Assembly: GCF_024519315.1 (NCBI RefSeq)
Contig: NZ_JANIIC010000009.1
Location: 1 to 64,000, forward strand
DNA length: 64,000 nt
Direction of reading: 5' to 3'
DNA from: Streptomyces malaysiensis subsp. samsunensis
Lineage (GTDB): Bacteria; Actinomycetota; Actinomycetes; Streptomycetales; Streptomycetaceae
Part shown: in pieces, positions 51,122 through 59,865 of the stretch
How the letters are laid out: each line of letters begins with the position of its first letter
How positions within the stretch are numbered: position 1 is the stretch's first letter
Made by a program: the position numbers and the translations under genes
The notes under the pieces: generated by a model
The model's database searches: none
Told to the model about the DNA's origin: nothing
What the model saw: only the letters and a program-made list of their open reading frames with translations

Positions 51122-52325
51122 CGAGCTGTCCTCCCTGGGGTTTCGGTGTCGTTCGCTGTACTATCCGCGCTGTCCGGGGCGCCGGCCGGGCGGTTTCGGG
51201 CTCGGTGCGCCGCACGGTGCGGGCCAGGGTGCTTTTCGCCTGCCGCACGACCTCCTCGTCCGTGAGCAGGCTGACGTGGCCTTCGACTCCCTCGGGCAGA
51301 TGGTGGTGGAAGACTTCGCGGTAGCCGTCCCGCTCCTTGAACCGGTAGAAGGGCACGACGAGCAGTCCCCGGTCGTAGGGCGGTTCGCCGCGCAGGGCGG
51401 TGGTGGTCCGGCCCAGCAGCGCGGGGTTGGCGCGGTCCTTGACGTCGATGCCCCACGCCCGGCCGTCGGGAAAGACGACACGGAGGTCGTACGCGTCGAA
51501 GTTGGGCCACATCGCGACGTCGAGGCCGAGTCTCACAAGCCGCCGCTCCAGGCCGGTCTCGGCCAGTCCGGGGCCGGTGATGAAGACGCGAAGCGGCCTG
51601 GTGAGGAGGTACAGGCCGCCATCGGCCCCGGGCTCGAGGCGTTCTCTGACGACCACAGGCTTCCTGCGGCAGCGGTCGAGCGTGCAGGCGTAACCGCCGT
51701 CCCTCAAGGGCACCAGCAAACATCCGCAACCGGCGCACAGCGTGCACCGCCCCTGGCTGACATAGGCGGCGGTGACCGGCTCGTAGCACCGCTTCACAGT
51801 GTCGAGCAGCAGCGAAAGGTCCAAGTCGGCGCTGAGCAGGGCGAGTTCGACACCGGTCAGGACGGGGCGCTCGATGAGCAGCCTACGGAAGGCGGTGTAG
51901 GAGTCGGGGGCCTTGGCCGCCCGGCACAGGGTGAGCGCCTCTTTGAGCAGTGCGTTCTCGATCTGCTCGGCAGCCGGGTCGGGCGCGAAGACGGCCCACT
52001 CCAGGCACTCCTGGGCGGGGACGCCGGTGTCCGCGTCGACCAGCCGCAGGTCACCGATGTGCTGGTCTTTGAGGAGGTACGGCCACCAGTCTGCCAGTGG
52101 GCGTGCAGCCGCCCACCGGGCGAGCTGCGGCACACTGCCGGGGGCCGGACGCCCGGTGCGCAGGCAGACGAGGACGAGATGGTTGTAGGCGGCCTGCACG
52201 ACGTCGGGGTAGACGGGATCGCCGGGCGTGCGCAGCCGGGACAGGCGCACCAAGGCGGTGGCGACCAGCCTCAGCAGCCGCTCGGACTCGGCACCTGCGA
52301 CGTCCGGGGGATCAACGGCGGCCAC
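51114..52325 (-). CDS. REase of the pPIWI-RE system, Y domain plus PD-(D/E)XK nuclease
   Basis: A 403-aa protein starting at GTG 52325, with AGGAGGT five bases upstream; the frame is open further upstream but only as antisense-like sequence inside the neighbouring gene. Residues 1-90 fit the pPIWI_RE_Y domain. A zinc ribbon follows (C194, C197, C200 or C202, C214, C219). The C-terminal REase has E260 (GLERRL), D280 (AYDLRV) and D294-V-K296 (GIDVKD), a complete PD-(D/E)XK site. It is thus likely an active DNase. It overlaps the Cas4-like nuclease gene by 14 nt and the helicase gene by 8 nt. Confidence 0.85.
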   Translation of the reverse strand: MAAVDPPDVAGAESERLLRLVATALVRLSRLRTPGDPVYPDVVQAAYNHLVLVCLRTGRPAPGSVPQLARWAAARPLADWWPYLLKDQHIGDLRLVDADTGVPAQECLEWAVFAPDPAAEQIENALLKEALTLCRAAKAPDSYTAFRRLLIERPVLTGVELALLSADLDLSLLLDTVKRCYEPVTAAYVSQGRCTLCAGCGCLLVPLRDGGYACTLDRCRRKPVVVRERLEPGADGGLYLLTRPLRVFITGPGLAETGLERRLVRLGLDVAMWPNFDAYDLRVVFPDGRAWGIDVKDRANPALLGRTTTALRGEPPYDRGLLVVPFYRFKERDGYREVFHHHLPEGVEGHVSLLTDEEVVRQAKSTLARTVRRTEPETARPAPRTARIVQRTTPKPQGGQLDA

Positions 52326-53979
52326 GACGCACCTCCTCGGGGGCGCTCGCGCACCACTCGGTAACGGGGCAGGTGTGGCAGTGGGCGCCGGGCCTGGGCG
52401 TGAAGACCTCGTCACCGCGCCACGCATCGACGTACTCCCGCACAAGCCGACGGGCGGCCTCGACGCGCTCGGGCTCGTTGCACGGCTCGATGTATGAGGG
52501 GTCGCCACTGTCCGGCCGCAGCACCTCCAGCTCGACCCGCGAGCCCGCCGGGTCGCCACCGAAGGCCCCTTCGGCAAGAAGGACGACGGCGAGGGCGAGT
52601 TGCGGGTCGGTGGTGAACGGGTCCCGGCCCATCCAGGCGTCCGCGCTCTGCGTGGTCTTGGTCTCGCGCCACACCCACGAGCCATGCTCCAGGTAGAGCA
52701 GGTCCGGTTTCACGATCAGGACGGCATGGGCGTACGGATCGTAGAAGGCGCGCCGGGGCTCGGGCAGCACGGTCGTGACGCCGTCGTTGAGGAACGGGCA
52801 CATGTCGATGTGCTGGGCGAGCATCCTGGACCCGATGCGAGCCCACTCGCCGGTCATGCGCAGCTCCCCGTCACCCCAGGCGGTGTCACCCCAGGGCATG
52901 TCCGCGCCCCCACATGGCGTCAGGAGACCGCTCCTGTGGTTGGCCTCCAGATGGGCGTGGACGGCCTTGCCGAGCTGGTTCTCCGGGGAGTACTCGCGAG
53001 TGCGGGGGAGGTGCTGGGCGTAGGAGAAGTACATCTGCGGACACTTGCGGTAGTAGCGCAGGTGGCTGGCGGACAGCTCCCGCAGCGGGAAGGGGCCTCG
53101 GCCGGCGGGAATGCCGAGCAGGCCGGGCAAACGAACCGGAGCGTCACAGGTCTCCAGCCGGCGGCAGCCCGCGCAGCTGCCGCCGGGCGTTGCAGGGCCG
53201 CCGCCCACGATCTCCTTGACGCGTGCTTCGGCATGCTGTTCGTAGTAGGCGCGGACCTGGTCGGGCCTGCCCTCGAAGAGGAGCCGGTACGAGCCGTCGT
53301 GCAGCCCGGTGAGGGCCACGCGCACGTGGTCGACGGGCTCGGCACCGAGGAGCCGATACGGGTGCCAGGGCTTGGCGCCCTGCCGTGCGGGTACCCCGCA
53401 GGCGGCGGCGAGGGCGGCGATCGCGACGCGGTCCTTCGGGACGGACCGGGGGTCGGCGCTGCCGTAGCAGAGGAAGGAGAACTCGCGAAGCCGCCGTCCC
53501 GGGTTGTGGTGGCAGGCCCCCCATCCGGTCAGCTCCCACGTCCGCCCGTCCACCTCCCGCATCCGCACCCACGGGCCGGGAGCGGGAATCACAGGCGGCG
53601 CCTCCTTGGGCCGGTCGCGTTCGAGCCACCGCTCGACGGCGTGCCGCAGGAAGCGGCGCTGGGCCCGGTGGAGGGAACGCCCGGCAGAGTCTTCGGCCTG
53701 CCGAACGGCGTCCTGTGGGGCCATGCCCTCGCACTCGACGAGCCGCACAGCGGCCAGGACGAGGCCGAGGACGAAGTTCTCCAGATATGGCTTCGGCCGC
53801 TCGACGCGGTGGCCCGGCCAGGCGTTCGGCCGCGTCTTGCCCTCCGCGAAGCGCAGGCAGGTGTACTGCTCGTCTGCCGCGTGCGACGCCTGCACCCGGA
53901 TCAACGCGCCGCTGCCGGTCATCCCCTCCGGGGGTGGCCACTCCGGCACTGCCGCCCCGCCCCTGCCTCTGTCCTGCAC
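52312..53979 (-). CDS. Cas4-like PD-(D/E)XK nuclease, first gene of the pPIWI-RE operon
   Basis: A 555-aa protein. The C-terminal half resembles Cas4/RecB-family nucleases: GKAVHAHLEANH (His), KPDLLYLEHG (Asp) and WRETKTT (E-x-K) form the active site. Flanking cysteines (RYYRKCPQMYF, and CHTCPVTEWC at the C-terminus) could bind a [4Fe-4S] cluster. A second Cys group (CAGCRRLETC) lies in the N-terminal half. I chose GTG 53979, with GAGGGAGA nine bases upstream; the frame is open to 54171, and ATG 54018 is another option. The standard pPIWI-RE island has three genes, so this nuclease is an addition. It may trim ends or supply guides, which is inference. Confidence 0.8.
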   Translation of the reverse strand: MQDRGRGGAAVPEWPPPEGMTGSGALIRVQASHAADEQYTCLRFAEGKTRPNAWPGHRVERPKPYLENFVLGLVLAAVRLVECEGMAPQDAVRQAEDSAGRSLHRAQRRFLRHAVERWLERDRPKEAPPVIPAPGPWVRMREVDGRTWELTGWGACHHNPGRRLREFSFLCYGSADPRSVPKDRVAIAALAAACGVPARQGAKPWHPYRLLGAEPVDHVRVALTGLHDGSYRLLFEGRPDQVRAYYEQHAEARVKEIVGGGPATPGGSCAGCRRLETCDAPVRLPGLLGIPAGRGPFPLRELSASHLRYYRKCPQMYFSYAQHLPRTREYSPENQLGKAVHAHLEANHRSGLLTPCGGADMPWGDTAWGDGELRMTGEWARIGSRMLAQHIDMCPFLNDGVTTVLPEPRRAFYDPYAHAVLIVKPDLLYLEHGSWVWRETKTTQSADAWMGRDPFTTDPQLALAVVLLAEGAFGGDPAGSRVELEVLRPDSGDPSYIEPCNEPERVEAARRLVREYVDAWRGDEVFTPRPGAHCHTCPVTEWCASAPEEVRRGRR

Positions 53980-54206
53980 GGTCCGTCTCCCTCGGCCAAT
54001 GCGGTGCCCACGGCACATCCCACCCGTCGCTGCGGCCACCCGGAGTGACCGTGATGAGACCGTACCAGATACCACTGTGAATATAACCAACCAGAGTTTG
54101 TGATCTAGGCTCTGCGCTGCTGTGATGCTGTTCATTGCGCGCGAATTCACGTAGGGTCGACCGCGCACCACACCCCGAGCTGCCGGAAGACGAGGAGCCG
54201 AGGAGC
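53980..54206. promoter_or_regulatory. divergent promoter region between pPIWI-RE operon and methylase homologue
   Basis: 227 bp between divergently transcribed defence genes. The part 54070-54135 is clearly AT-richer than its surroundings, including GTGAATATAACCAACCAGAG, and should hold the promoters for both directions. I cannot assign -35 and -10 boxes with confidence. Confidence 0.5.
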
Positions 54207-56417
54207 ATGACGACAGGCCGAGTGGAGGTGACCGCGGCGGACATCGCCCGGCTCGCCGAGGTGAAACCGACCGCCGTCAGCAACTGGCGCAAGCGGCACG
54301 ACGACTTCCCCCAGCCCGTGGGCGGCAGCGGCCGCAGTCCCCGCTTCGACCTCGCCGAGGTCGAAGAGTGGCTCGGGCGCCAGGGCAAGGCCCGACGTAT
54401 CGCGGTGGCCGAGCGGCTGTGGCAGAGCTTCGAGTCCGCAAGGGCCGGCAGTGCCGCCGAGGACGCCCTGGCCCTCACCGGCCTGCTCCTGTTCCACCTC
54501 CACCGCCATCCCGGCGTACAGAGCCCGCGCGACAAGGCGGGTCTGCTCCATCTGATGGAGCGCGCCGAGCGCACCTTCGCCGAGGCTCCCGGCGGCACGG
54601 TCGGCAGTCTCGGCGAACTTCTCAGCCCCCTTCAGTACGAACTCGGCGCCCGGTTGCGCTCCCTCCTAGTCACCGCCGCTGAGGCCGCGGCGGCCGACGG
54701 CGCGCGCACCACTTTCGACGACCTGTGCGCCCGCTTCCTGCACCAGGGCCCACGCTCCGGCCTCGCCGCCACCCCCCGTGAACTCGCCGACCTGATGGTC
54801 GCCCTCGCCGGGCCGCCAACCGACGGCGCGGTCCTCGACGCCTCCTGCGGCAGCGGAGCCTTCCTCCTCGCCGCCGCCGACGCGGGCGTCACCCGTGTCC
54901 AGGGCCAGGAGCTCAGCCACTCCCTCGCCTTCCTCGCCGCTCTCCGCCTGGCCTTCCGCAACGCCGGTCCGGCAGCGACTGCCGTCTCCTTCGATGTGCA
55001 CACCGACGATTTTCTGCGCCGCCCCGCGTTCCGCCCCGGGCGCGCGGCGGCCGTCGTCGGTCACCCGCCATTCGCCGACCGCAACTGGGGTCACGAAGAG
55101 CTCGTCGACCATGTGAGCTGGGAGTACGGCATCCCACCGCGCGGCGAGTCGGAACTCGCCTGGATCCAGCAGGCCCTGGCCCACGCAGCCCCGGGCGCGC
55201 CCGTGGTCCTGCTCCTGCCCCCGGCGGTCGCCTTCCGTCCGTCCGGTCGCCGCATCCGCCAGGAACTGCTGCGACGCGGAGCGCTACGCGCGGTGATTTC
55301 GCTTCCCGCCGGGTACGCGGCCCATTACGCACTCGCCCTGCAGATCTGGGTTCTGCGCCGCCCTGAACCGGGTGAACTTCCGCCTGCCCGCGTCCTGTTG
55401 GCAGACAGCAGGGGGGAGCAGGACCCGCGCATGCTGATCCAGGATCTCTGGGCGCGATACGTGGCGGCGGCTGATGACGACGCCACCTTGTTTCCGGAAC
55501 GCCCCGGCGTGACTCGACTGGTTCCCGTGATGGATCTCCTCGACGACGACATCGACCTGACCCCCCGCCGCCATCTGCCCCAGTCCGCCACACTCGGCGT
55601 GAGCGCCGAAACGCTGGACGCGGGCCGCACCGCCGTGGACGAAACCCTGCGCGCGCTCAGGTCCGCGCTGCCCACCGTCGGCGCGCTCCCTAGCCTGCCG
55701 GACCTGACCGAGGCGGCGCGCGCGGGCGTTCGCGTCGCCACCCTCGCCGAGCTGGCCAAGAGCGGCGTTGTGGTGCTGCGCCGCCCCGCCCACACGGAGC
55801 GCCACGGTGGGGCCGCCGGTGTTCACCGTGGGCAGACCGGCTCCGCTCCGCCCCCCGCCCCTGGCCCCGGGGAGGCTCTCTTCCTCACCGCGCGAGACGT
55901 CGTGACCGGTCGGCCGCCATCCGAGGTCGGTCCGGCACCCGACGACATCGTCCAGCACCAGCCGGTGCGCGTCGGTGACGTCCTGTTGCCCGTCACCGCC
56001 CGCACCGTCGTAGCCCGCGTCGCCACCGCTGAGGATGCGGACGCCTACCCGGCGGCCACCCTGCACCACATCCGCGTGGCCAACACCGACATCCTGGATC
56101 CCTGGTACCTGGCCGGCTTCCTCTCCAGTGTGGAAGGCGCGCACCAGGCCGCCTCCACCACCAGCAGTCTCGGCTCCCACACACGCCTGGACCCGCGCCG
56201 CGTCCGTGTCCCTCTGTTCTCCATTGACCGGCAGCGCGCGTACGGCGAGGCGTTCCGCGCCGTGGCCGACTTCAGCCGCCTCCTGCGCACGGCGCACGAC
56301 ATGGGGCAGGATCTGGCCAGGGTTGCCACGGAGGCAGTAGCGGGGGCGCTGCGCGGCCGGGGCGGTGCGGAGGCCCACGACGCACCGGCCGGTGCACGGG
56401 CCAACGTTGCTCGGTGA
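54207..56417 (+). CDS. HTH and N-6 adenine methylase homologue with altered NPPF motif
   Basis: A 736-aa protein from ATG 54207 (GAGGAG upstream). The N-terminus has a MerR/DNA-binding-like helix-turn-helix (IARLAEVKPTAVSNWRKRHD). The central part is a class I methyltransferase of the type I N6-adenine group: motif I DASCGSGAF at 211-219. The catalytic motif IV, normally NPPF or NPPY, reads VGHPPFAD, with His286 in place of Asn. The C-terminal about 250 residues resemble a specificity-type target recognition region (HIRVANTDILDPWYLAGFLS). So one chain combines HTH, methylase and recognition parts. With His instead of Asn it may be inactive and act as a DNA sensor, or be an unusual enzyme. Confidence 0.82.
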   Translation: MTTGRVEVTAADIARLAEVKPTAVSNWRKRHDDFPQPVGGSGRSPRFDLAEVEEWLGRQGKARRIAVAERLWQSFESARAGSAAEDALALTGLLLFHLHRHPGVQSPRDKAGLLHLMERAERTFAEAPGGTVGSLGELLSPLQYELGARLRSLLVTAAEAAAADGARTTFDDLCARFLHQGPRSGLAATPRELADLMVALAGPPTDGAVLDASCGSGAFLLAAADAGVTRVQGQELSHSLAFLAALRLAFRNAGPAATAVSFDVHTDDFLRRPAFRPGRAAAVVGHPPFADRNWGHEELVDHVSWEYGIPPRGESELAWIQQALAHAAPGAPVVLLLPPAVAFRPSGRRIRQELLRRGALRAVISLPAGYAAHYALALQIWVLRRPEPGELPPARVLLADSRGEQDPRMLIQDLWARYVAAADDDATLFPERPGVTRLVPVMDLLDDDIDLTPRRHLPQSATLGVSAETLDAGRTAVDETLRALRSALPTVGALPSLPDLTEAARAGVRVATLAELAKSGVVVLRRPAHTERHGGAAGVHRGQTGSAPPPAPGPGEALFLTARDVVTGRPPSEVGPAPDDIVQHQPVRVGDVLLPVTARTVVARVATAEDADAYPAATLHHIRVANTDILDPWYLAGFLSSVEGAHQAASTTSSLGSHTRLDPRRVRVPLFSIDRQRAYGEAFRAVADFSRLLRTAHDMGQDLARVATEAVAGALRGRGGAEAHDAPAGARANVAR

Positions 56418-56512
56418 ACCCCCGCTCTTGCTGCCACCGGCCTCCCCCTCCGGCTTTCCCAGGGCTGAGTTCCTCTAACCCCAACTCCCAAGAAGTGTAA
56501 GGACGTACGTAC

Positions 56513-58534
56513 GTGGTGACCGATCCGAAGGCCCAAACAGCCGCGGAGTACGCACAGGCGACGAAGCTCGCGAACCTCATCTGGGAGGTGGCGGACTTGT
56601 TGCGGGGTGAGTACAAGCGTTCGGACTACGGCAAGGTGATCCTGCCGTTCACCGTGCTGCGACGCCTTGAATGCGTGCTGGCGCCGACGCGGAACGAGGT
56701 GGTCGCCGAGTTCAAGCGCATCGCGGGCAAGGGGAGAAACCCTCACCCGTTCCTGCCGGCCAAGTCCGGCCACTCCTTCTACAACACGACGCGCCTCACG
56801 CTTGCCTCTATCGTGGGCGGCCATGAGGAAGAGAAAGCCAATCTTCCGCAGTACGTCCAGGGATTCTCACCGGATGCCTACGACGTGTTCCTGAAATTCC
56901 GCTTCGAGGAGCAGATTCAACACCTTGTGGACACAAAGCTCCTCCACAAGGTCATGTCCGCTTTCGCGGGTTACAACCTTCACCCCAAGACAGTGTCCAA
57001 CCACATCATGGGATACGCCTTTGAGGAGCTCATCCGGAAATTCTCTGAGGAGTCCAACGAGACGGCTGGTGAGCACTTCACACCGCGGGAGGTCATCCAG
57101 CTGATCACCCGCCTCCTTATCACCCCGGACCTCGGGGAACTCAAGGTCGGCAGACCCACGCGCACCATCTATGACCCGACGGCCGGCACTGGCGGCATGC
57201 TCAACGCGGGTCAGGACGTGATCCACGAGCACAACACAAAGGCCGACGTGTATGTGTTCGGGCAGGAACTCAACCCCGAGTCCTGGGCTATCTGTCGCTC
57301 TGACATGATGATCAAGAACCAGGACATCGAGCGCATTCAGTTGGGCAACACCCTCAGCGACGACAAGTTTGAGGACCTCCGCTTCGATTACATGCTCTCC
57401 AACCCGCCGTTTGGTGTGGCCTGGAAGAAGGTCCAGAAGGAGGTCGAGGACGAGCGGGACAACCTGGGCCACCGAGGCCGCTTCGGCGCGGGCACCCCGC
57501 GCATCAGCGATGGCTCGCTTCTGTTCCTCCAGCACATGATCTCCAAGATGCGGCCTGTGGAGGAGGGGGGCAGTCGCATCGGCATCGTCTTCAACGGCTC
57601 GCCGCTCTTCAGCGGGGCGGCGGGTTCCGGCGAGTCGGAGATTCGCCGCTGGATCCTCACGAAGGACTGGCTGGAGGCTGTGGTCGCGCTCCCCGACCAG
57701 CTCTTCTACAACACCGGCATCTCCACGTACTTCTGGATCCTCAGCAACCGCAAGGCCTCGGCCCACAAGGGCAAGGTCATGTTGGTCGACGCCCGCGATC
57801 AGTGGGTCAAGATGCACAAGTCCCTCGGGGACAAGCGGAAGGTGATCAGCGAGGAGCAGATCACGCATGTGATGAAGCTGTATGCCGAGGGCCTGGAGAT
57901 CGCTGAGAGCGAGTCCCACACGTTCCACGGCAAGGTCAAGGTCTTCGACAACGACGACTTCGGCTACCAGCGCATCACCGTCGAACGCCCGCTGAAACTG
58001 CGCTTCGAAGTCACCGAGGAGACGCTGGAGGAGGCCCGCGAGTCAAAGGGCGTGATCAAACACTTCGGGGAGGCAGGAGTCGAGCACTTCGCGGACGCTC
58101 TCAAACCGCTTCTTGGGAAGACATGGCCAGGAAAGAAGGCGGCCTGGGTGGCGGTCAACGCGGCGCTCGCCGAGGCCCGCATTCCATGGAGCCGCAACGC
58201 CTCCTTCCAGAAGGCGCTACGCGAGATCATCGGCGTGCGCGACCCTGAGGGCGAGGTGCAGATGAAGAAGGGCGAGCCGGAACCGGACCCGGAACTGCGC
58301 GATTACGAGAATGTGCCCTTGGATCAGGACGTGGATGAGTACCTTAAAGACGAGGTACTCCCATTCGTGCCCGACGCATGGATCGACCATGAGAAGACGA
58401 AAATCGGCTACGAGATCCCGTTCACCCGACACTTTTATGTATACGAGCCACCGCGCCCGCTGGCGGAGATCGACGCAAAGTTGAAGGGACTAGAGGAACA
58501 GGTTCAGAGGTTGTTGCGAGAGGTGGCGGAGTGA
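56513..58534 (+). CDS. hsdM: type I restriction-modification methyltransferase subunit HsdM
   Basis: A 673-aa HsdM. The N-terminal HsdM_N helical domain (about 15-140) is followed by the N6-adenine methylase domain with motif I YDPTAGTGGM and an intact catalytic NPPF (MLSNPPFGV). HFTPREV, typical of the family, lies just before. The C-terminal extension (about 520-673) is longer than in E. coli HsdM. Tandem GTG codons at 56513 and 56516 are both possible starts; AAGGA is upstream. It methylates adenine in the sequence chosen by HsdS and is required by HsdR for restriction. Its stop overlaps the hsdS GTG by 4 nt. Confidence 0.93.
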   Translation: MVTDPKAQTAAEYAQATKLANLIWEVADLLRGEYKRSDYGKVILPFTVLRRLECVLAPTRNEVVAEFKRIAGKGRNPHPFLPAKSGHSFYNTTRLTLASIVGGHEEEKANLPQYVQGFSPDAYDVFLKFRFEEQIQHLVDTKLLHKVMSAFAGYNLHPKTVSNHIMGYAFEELIRKFSEESNETAGEHFTPREVIQLITRLLITPDLGELKVGRPTRTIYDPTAGTGGMLNAGQDVIHEHNTKADVYVFGQELNPESWAICRSDMMIKNQDIERIQLGNTLSDDKFEDLRFDYMLSNPPFGVAWKKVQKEVEDERDNLGHRGRFGAGTPRISDGSLLFLQHMISKMRPVEEGGSRIGIVFNGSPLFSGAAGSGESEIRRWILTKDWLEAVVALPDQLFYNTGISTYFWILSNRKASAHKGKVMLVDARDQWVKMHKSLGDKRKVISEEQITHVMKLYAEGLEIAESESHTFHGKVKVFDNDDFGYQRITVERPLKLRFEVTEETLEEARESKGVIKHFGEAGVEHFADALKPLLGKTWPGKKAAWVAVNAALAEARIPWSRNASFQKALREIIGVRDPEGEVQMKKGEPEPDPELRDYENVPLDQDVDEYLKDEVLPFVPDAWIDHEKTKIGYEIPFTRHFYVYEPPRPLAEIDAKLKGLEEQVQRLLREVAE

Positions 58535-59865
58535 GCGTAACCGAAATCGCTCCATGGCTTGCAGGTTCGCAGTGGCCCACGGCGCCAATTCGTCTCGTGG
58601 CAAGATTGGGGTCTGGTCACACGCCGAGCCGCAGTAAACCTGAGTATTGGCAAGACTGCACCATTCCATGGATTACCTTGGCCGACGTCTGGCAGTTGCG
58701 TGGCAATCAAGTTGACTTCATCACGGAGACGAAGGAGCAGATCAGCAAGCTCGGGGAAAAAAATTCCGCCGCAGTCAGACATCCCGCAGGAACTGTAATT
58801 CTTTCCCGTACTGCGTCAGTTGGCTTCTCGGCAATAATGGGACGAGAAATGGCCACAAGTCAGGACTTCGTGACCTGGACTTGCGGGTCGCGACTTGTCC
58901 CCCGCTTTCTGCTGCATGCACTGCGCGCGATGGCTCCGGACCTCAAGCGGATCGCAGCCGGATCCACTCACAAGACGATCTATATGCCAGACGTAGAAAA
59001 ACTCAGGGTCCCGTTGCCTTCACTGGAAGAGCAGCGTCGCATCGTCGAATTTCTCGATGCCGAGACGACTCGCTTGGATGACTTGGCTCGTGCATGCAGC
59101 GACCAACTGGACGCTCTAGCCGAACGCTCATTCGCGAGCGTCAGCGAGATCCTGATCCCGGGCACGCTCACACAGCCACTCGGCAAGTACCCGTACCCCT
59201 GGCTTCCCGCAATGCCCAAAGATACCCAACTTACACGCCTTGGCTACGTCTGTCGTCTACAGAACGGTGTCACAGTCGACGAGGGACGCGCTCGAACCGA
59301 TAGTGACGTCACTCGGCCGTATCTCCGTGTAGCAAATGTTCAGGCCGGACACCTGGCGCTCGATTCCATCACGGAAATCACTGTTCCTAAACATGTGGCG
59401 AAGCGAAGCACCCTACGTACTGGCGATGTGCTGATGACCGAGGGGGGTGATCTCGACAAGCTTGGCCGTGGCACGGTGTGGCGCGGCGAGTTGGCCAACT
59501 GTCTTCATCAGAATCATGTCTTCGCCCTGCGTCCCGAGCTAGACAAGCTGGATCCGGAATATCTGGCGTTGATGACCCAGACGGTCCATGGCCGGTGCTA
59601 CTTCGAAAGCACCGGAACTAAGACGACCAACCTGGCCTCCACGAACAGCGGCAAGATCCTCAGCTTTCCCGTCCCGTTGCCCAATCTCCAGAAGCAGCAG
59701 GAGCTCGTCAGACAGGTGCAGAAGCAACAGGAGTCCGTGCGACAGGCGTGCCAGGTCCTCACCCTCCAATCGGCTCTGCTCGCCGAACGCCGCCAGGCCC
59801 TGATCACCGCAGCAGTAACCGGTCAGCTCGACGTCACCACCGCCCGAGGTGTGGAGGCCCCGTGA
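58531..59865 (+). CDS. hsdS: type I restriction-modification specificity subunit HsdS
   Basis: A 444-aa HsdS with the usual two target recognition domains (about 10-160 and 215-375), each followed by a conserved helical spacer: LPSLEEQRRIVEFLDAETTR and PNLQKQQELVRQVQKQQE. The recognition domains define the two halves of the bipartite target. Base composition, especially at 58560-58900, is visibly less GC-rich than hsdM and hsdR, as expected for exchangeable recognition modules. Both halves look complete. The target sequence cannot be predicted. GTG start and GTGA stop overlaps couple it to hsdM and hsdR. Confidence 0.92.
   Translation: MSVTEIAPWLAGSQWPTAPIRLVARLGSGHTPSRSKPEYWQDCTIPWITLADVWQLRGNQVDFITETKEQISKLGEKNSAAVRHPAGTVILSRTASVGFSAIMGREMATSQDFVTWTCGSRLVPRFLLHALRAMAPDLKRIAAGSTHKTIYMPDVEKLRVPLPSLEEQRRIVEFLDAETTRLDDLARACSDQLDALAERSFASVSEILIPGTLTQPLGKYPYPWLPAMPKDTQLTRLGYVCRLQNGVTVDEGRARTDSDVTRPYLRVANVQAGHLALDSITEITVPKHVAKRSTLRTGDVLMTEGGDLDKLGRGTVWRGELANCLHQNHVFALRPELDKLDPEYLALMTQTVHGRCYFESTGTKTTNLASTNSGKILSFPVPLPNLQKQQELVRQVQKQQESVRQACQVLTLQSALLAERRQALITAAVTGQLDVTTARGVEAP

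Noticed and set aside
53144..54598. Minus-strand frame of 484 codons overlapping the Cas4-like nuclease and the methylase homologue
   Set aside because: It overlaps two well-supported genes and has Arg/Gly/Ala-biased composition typical of shadow frames.
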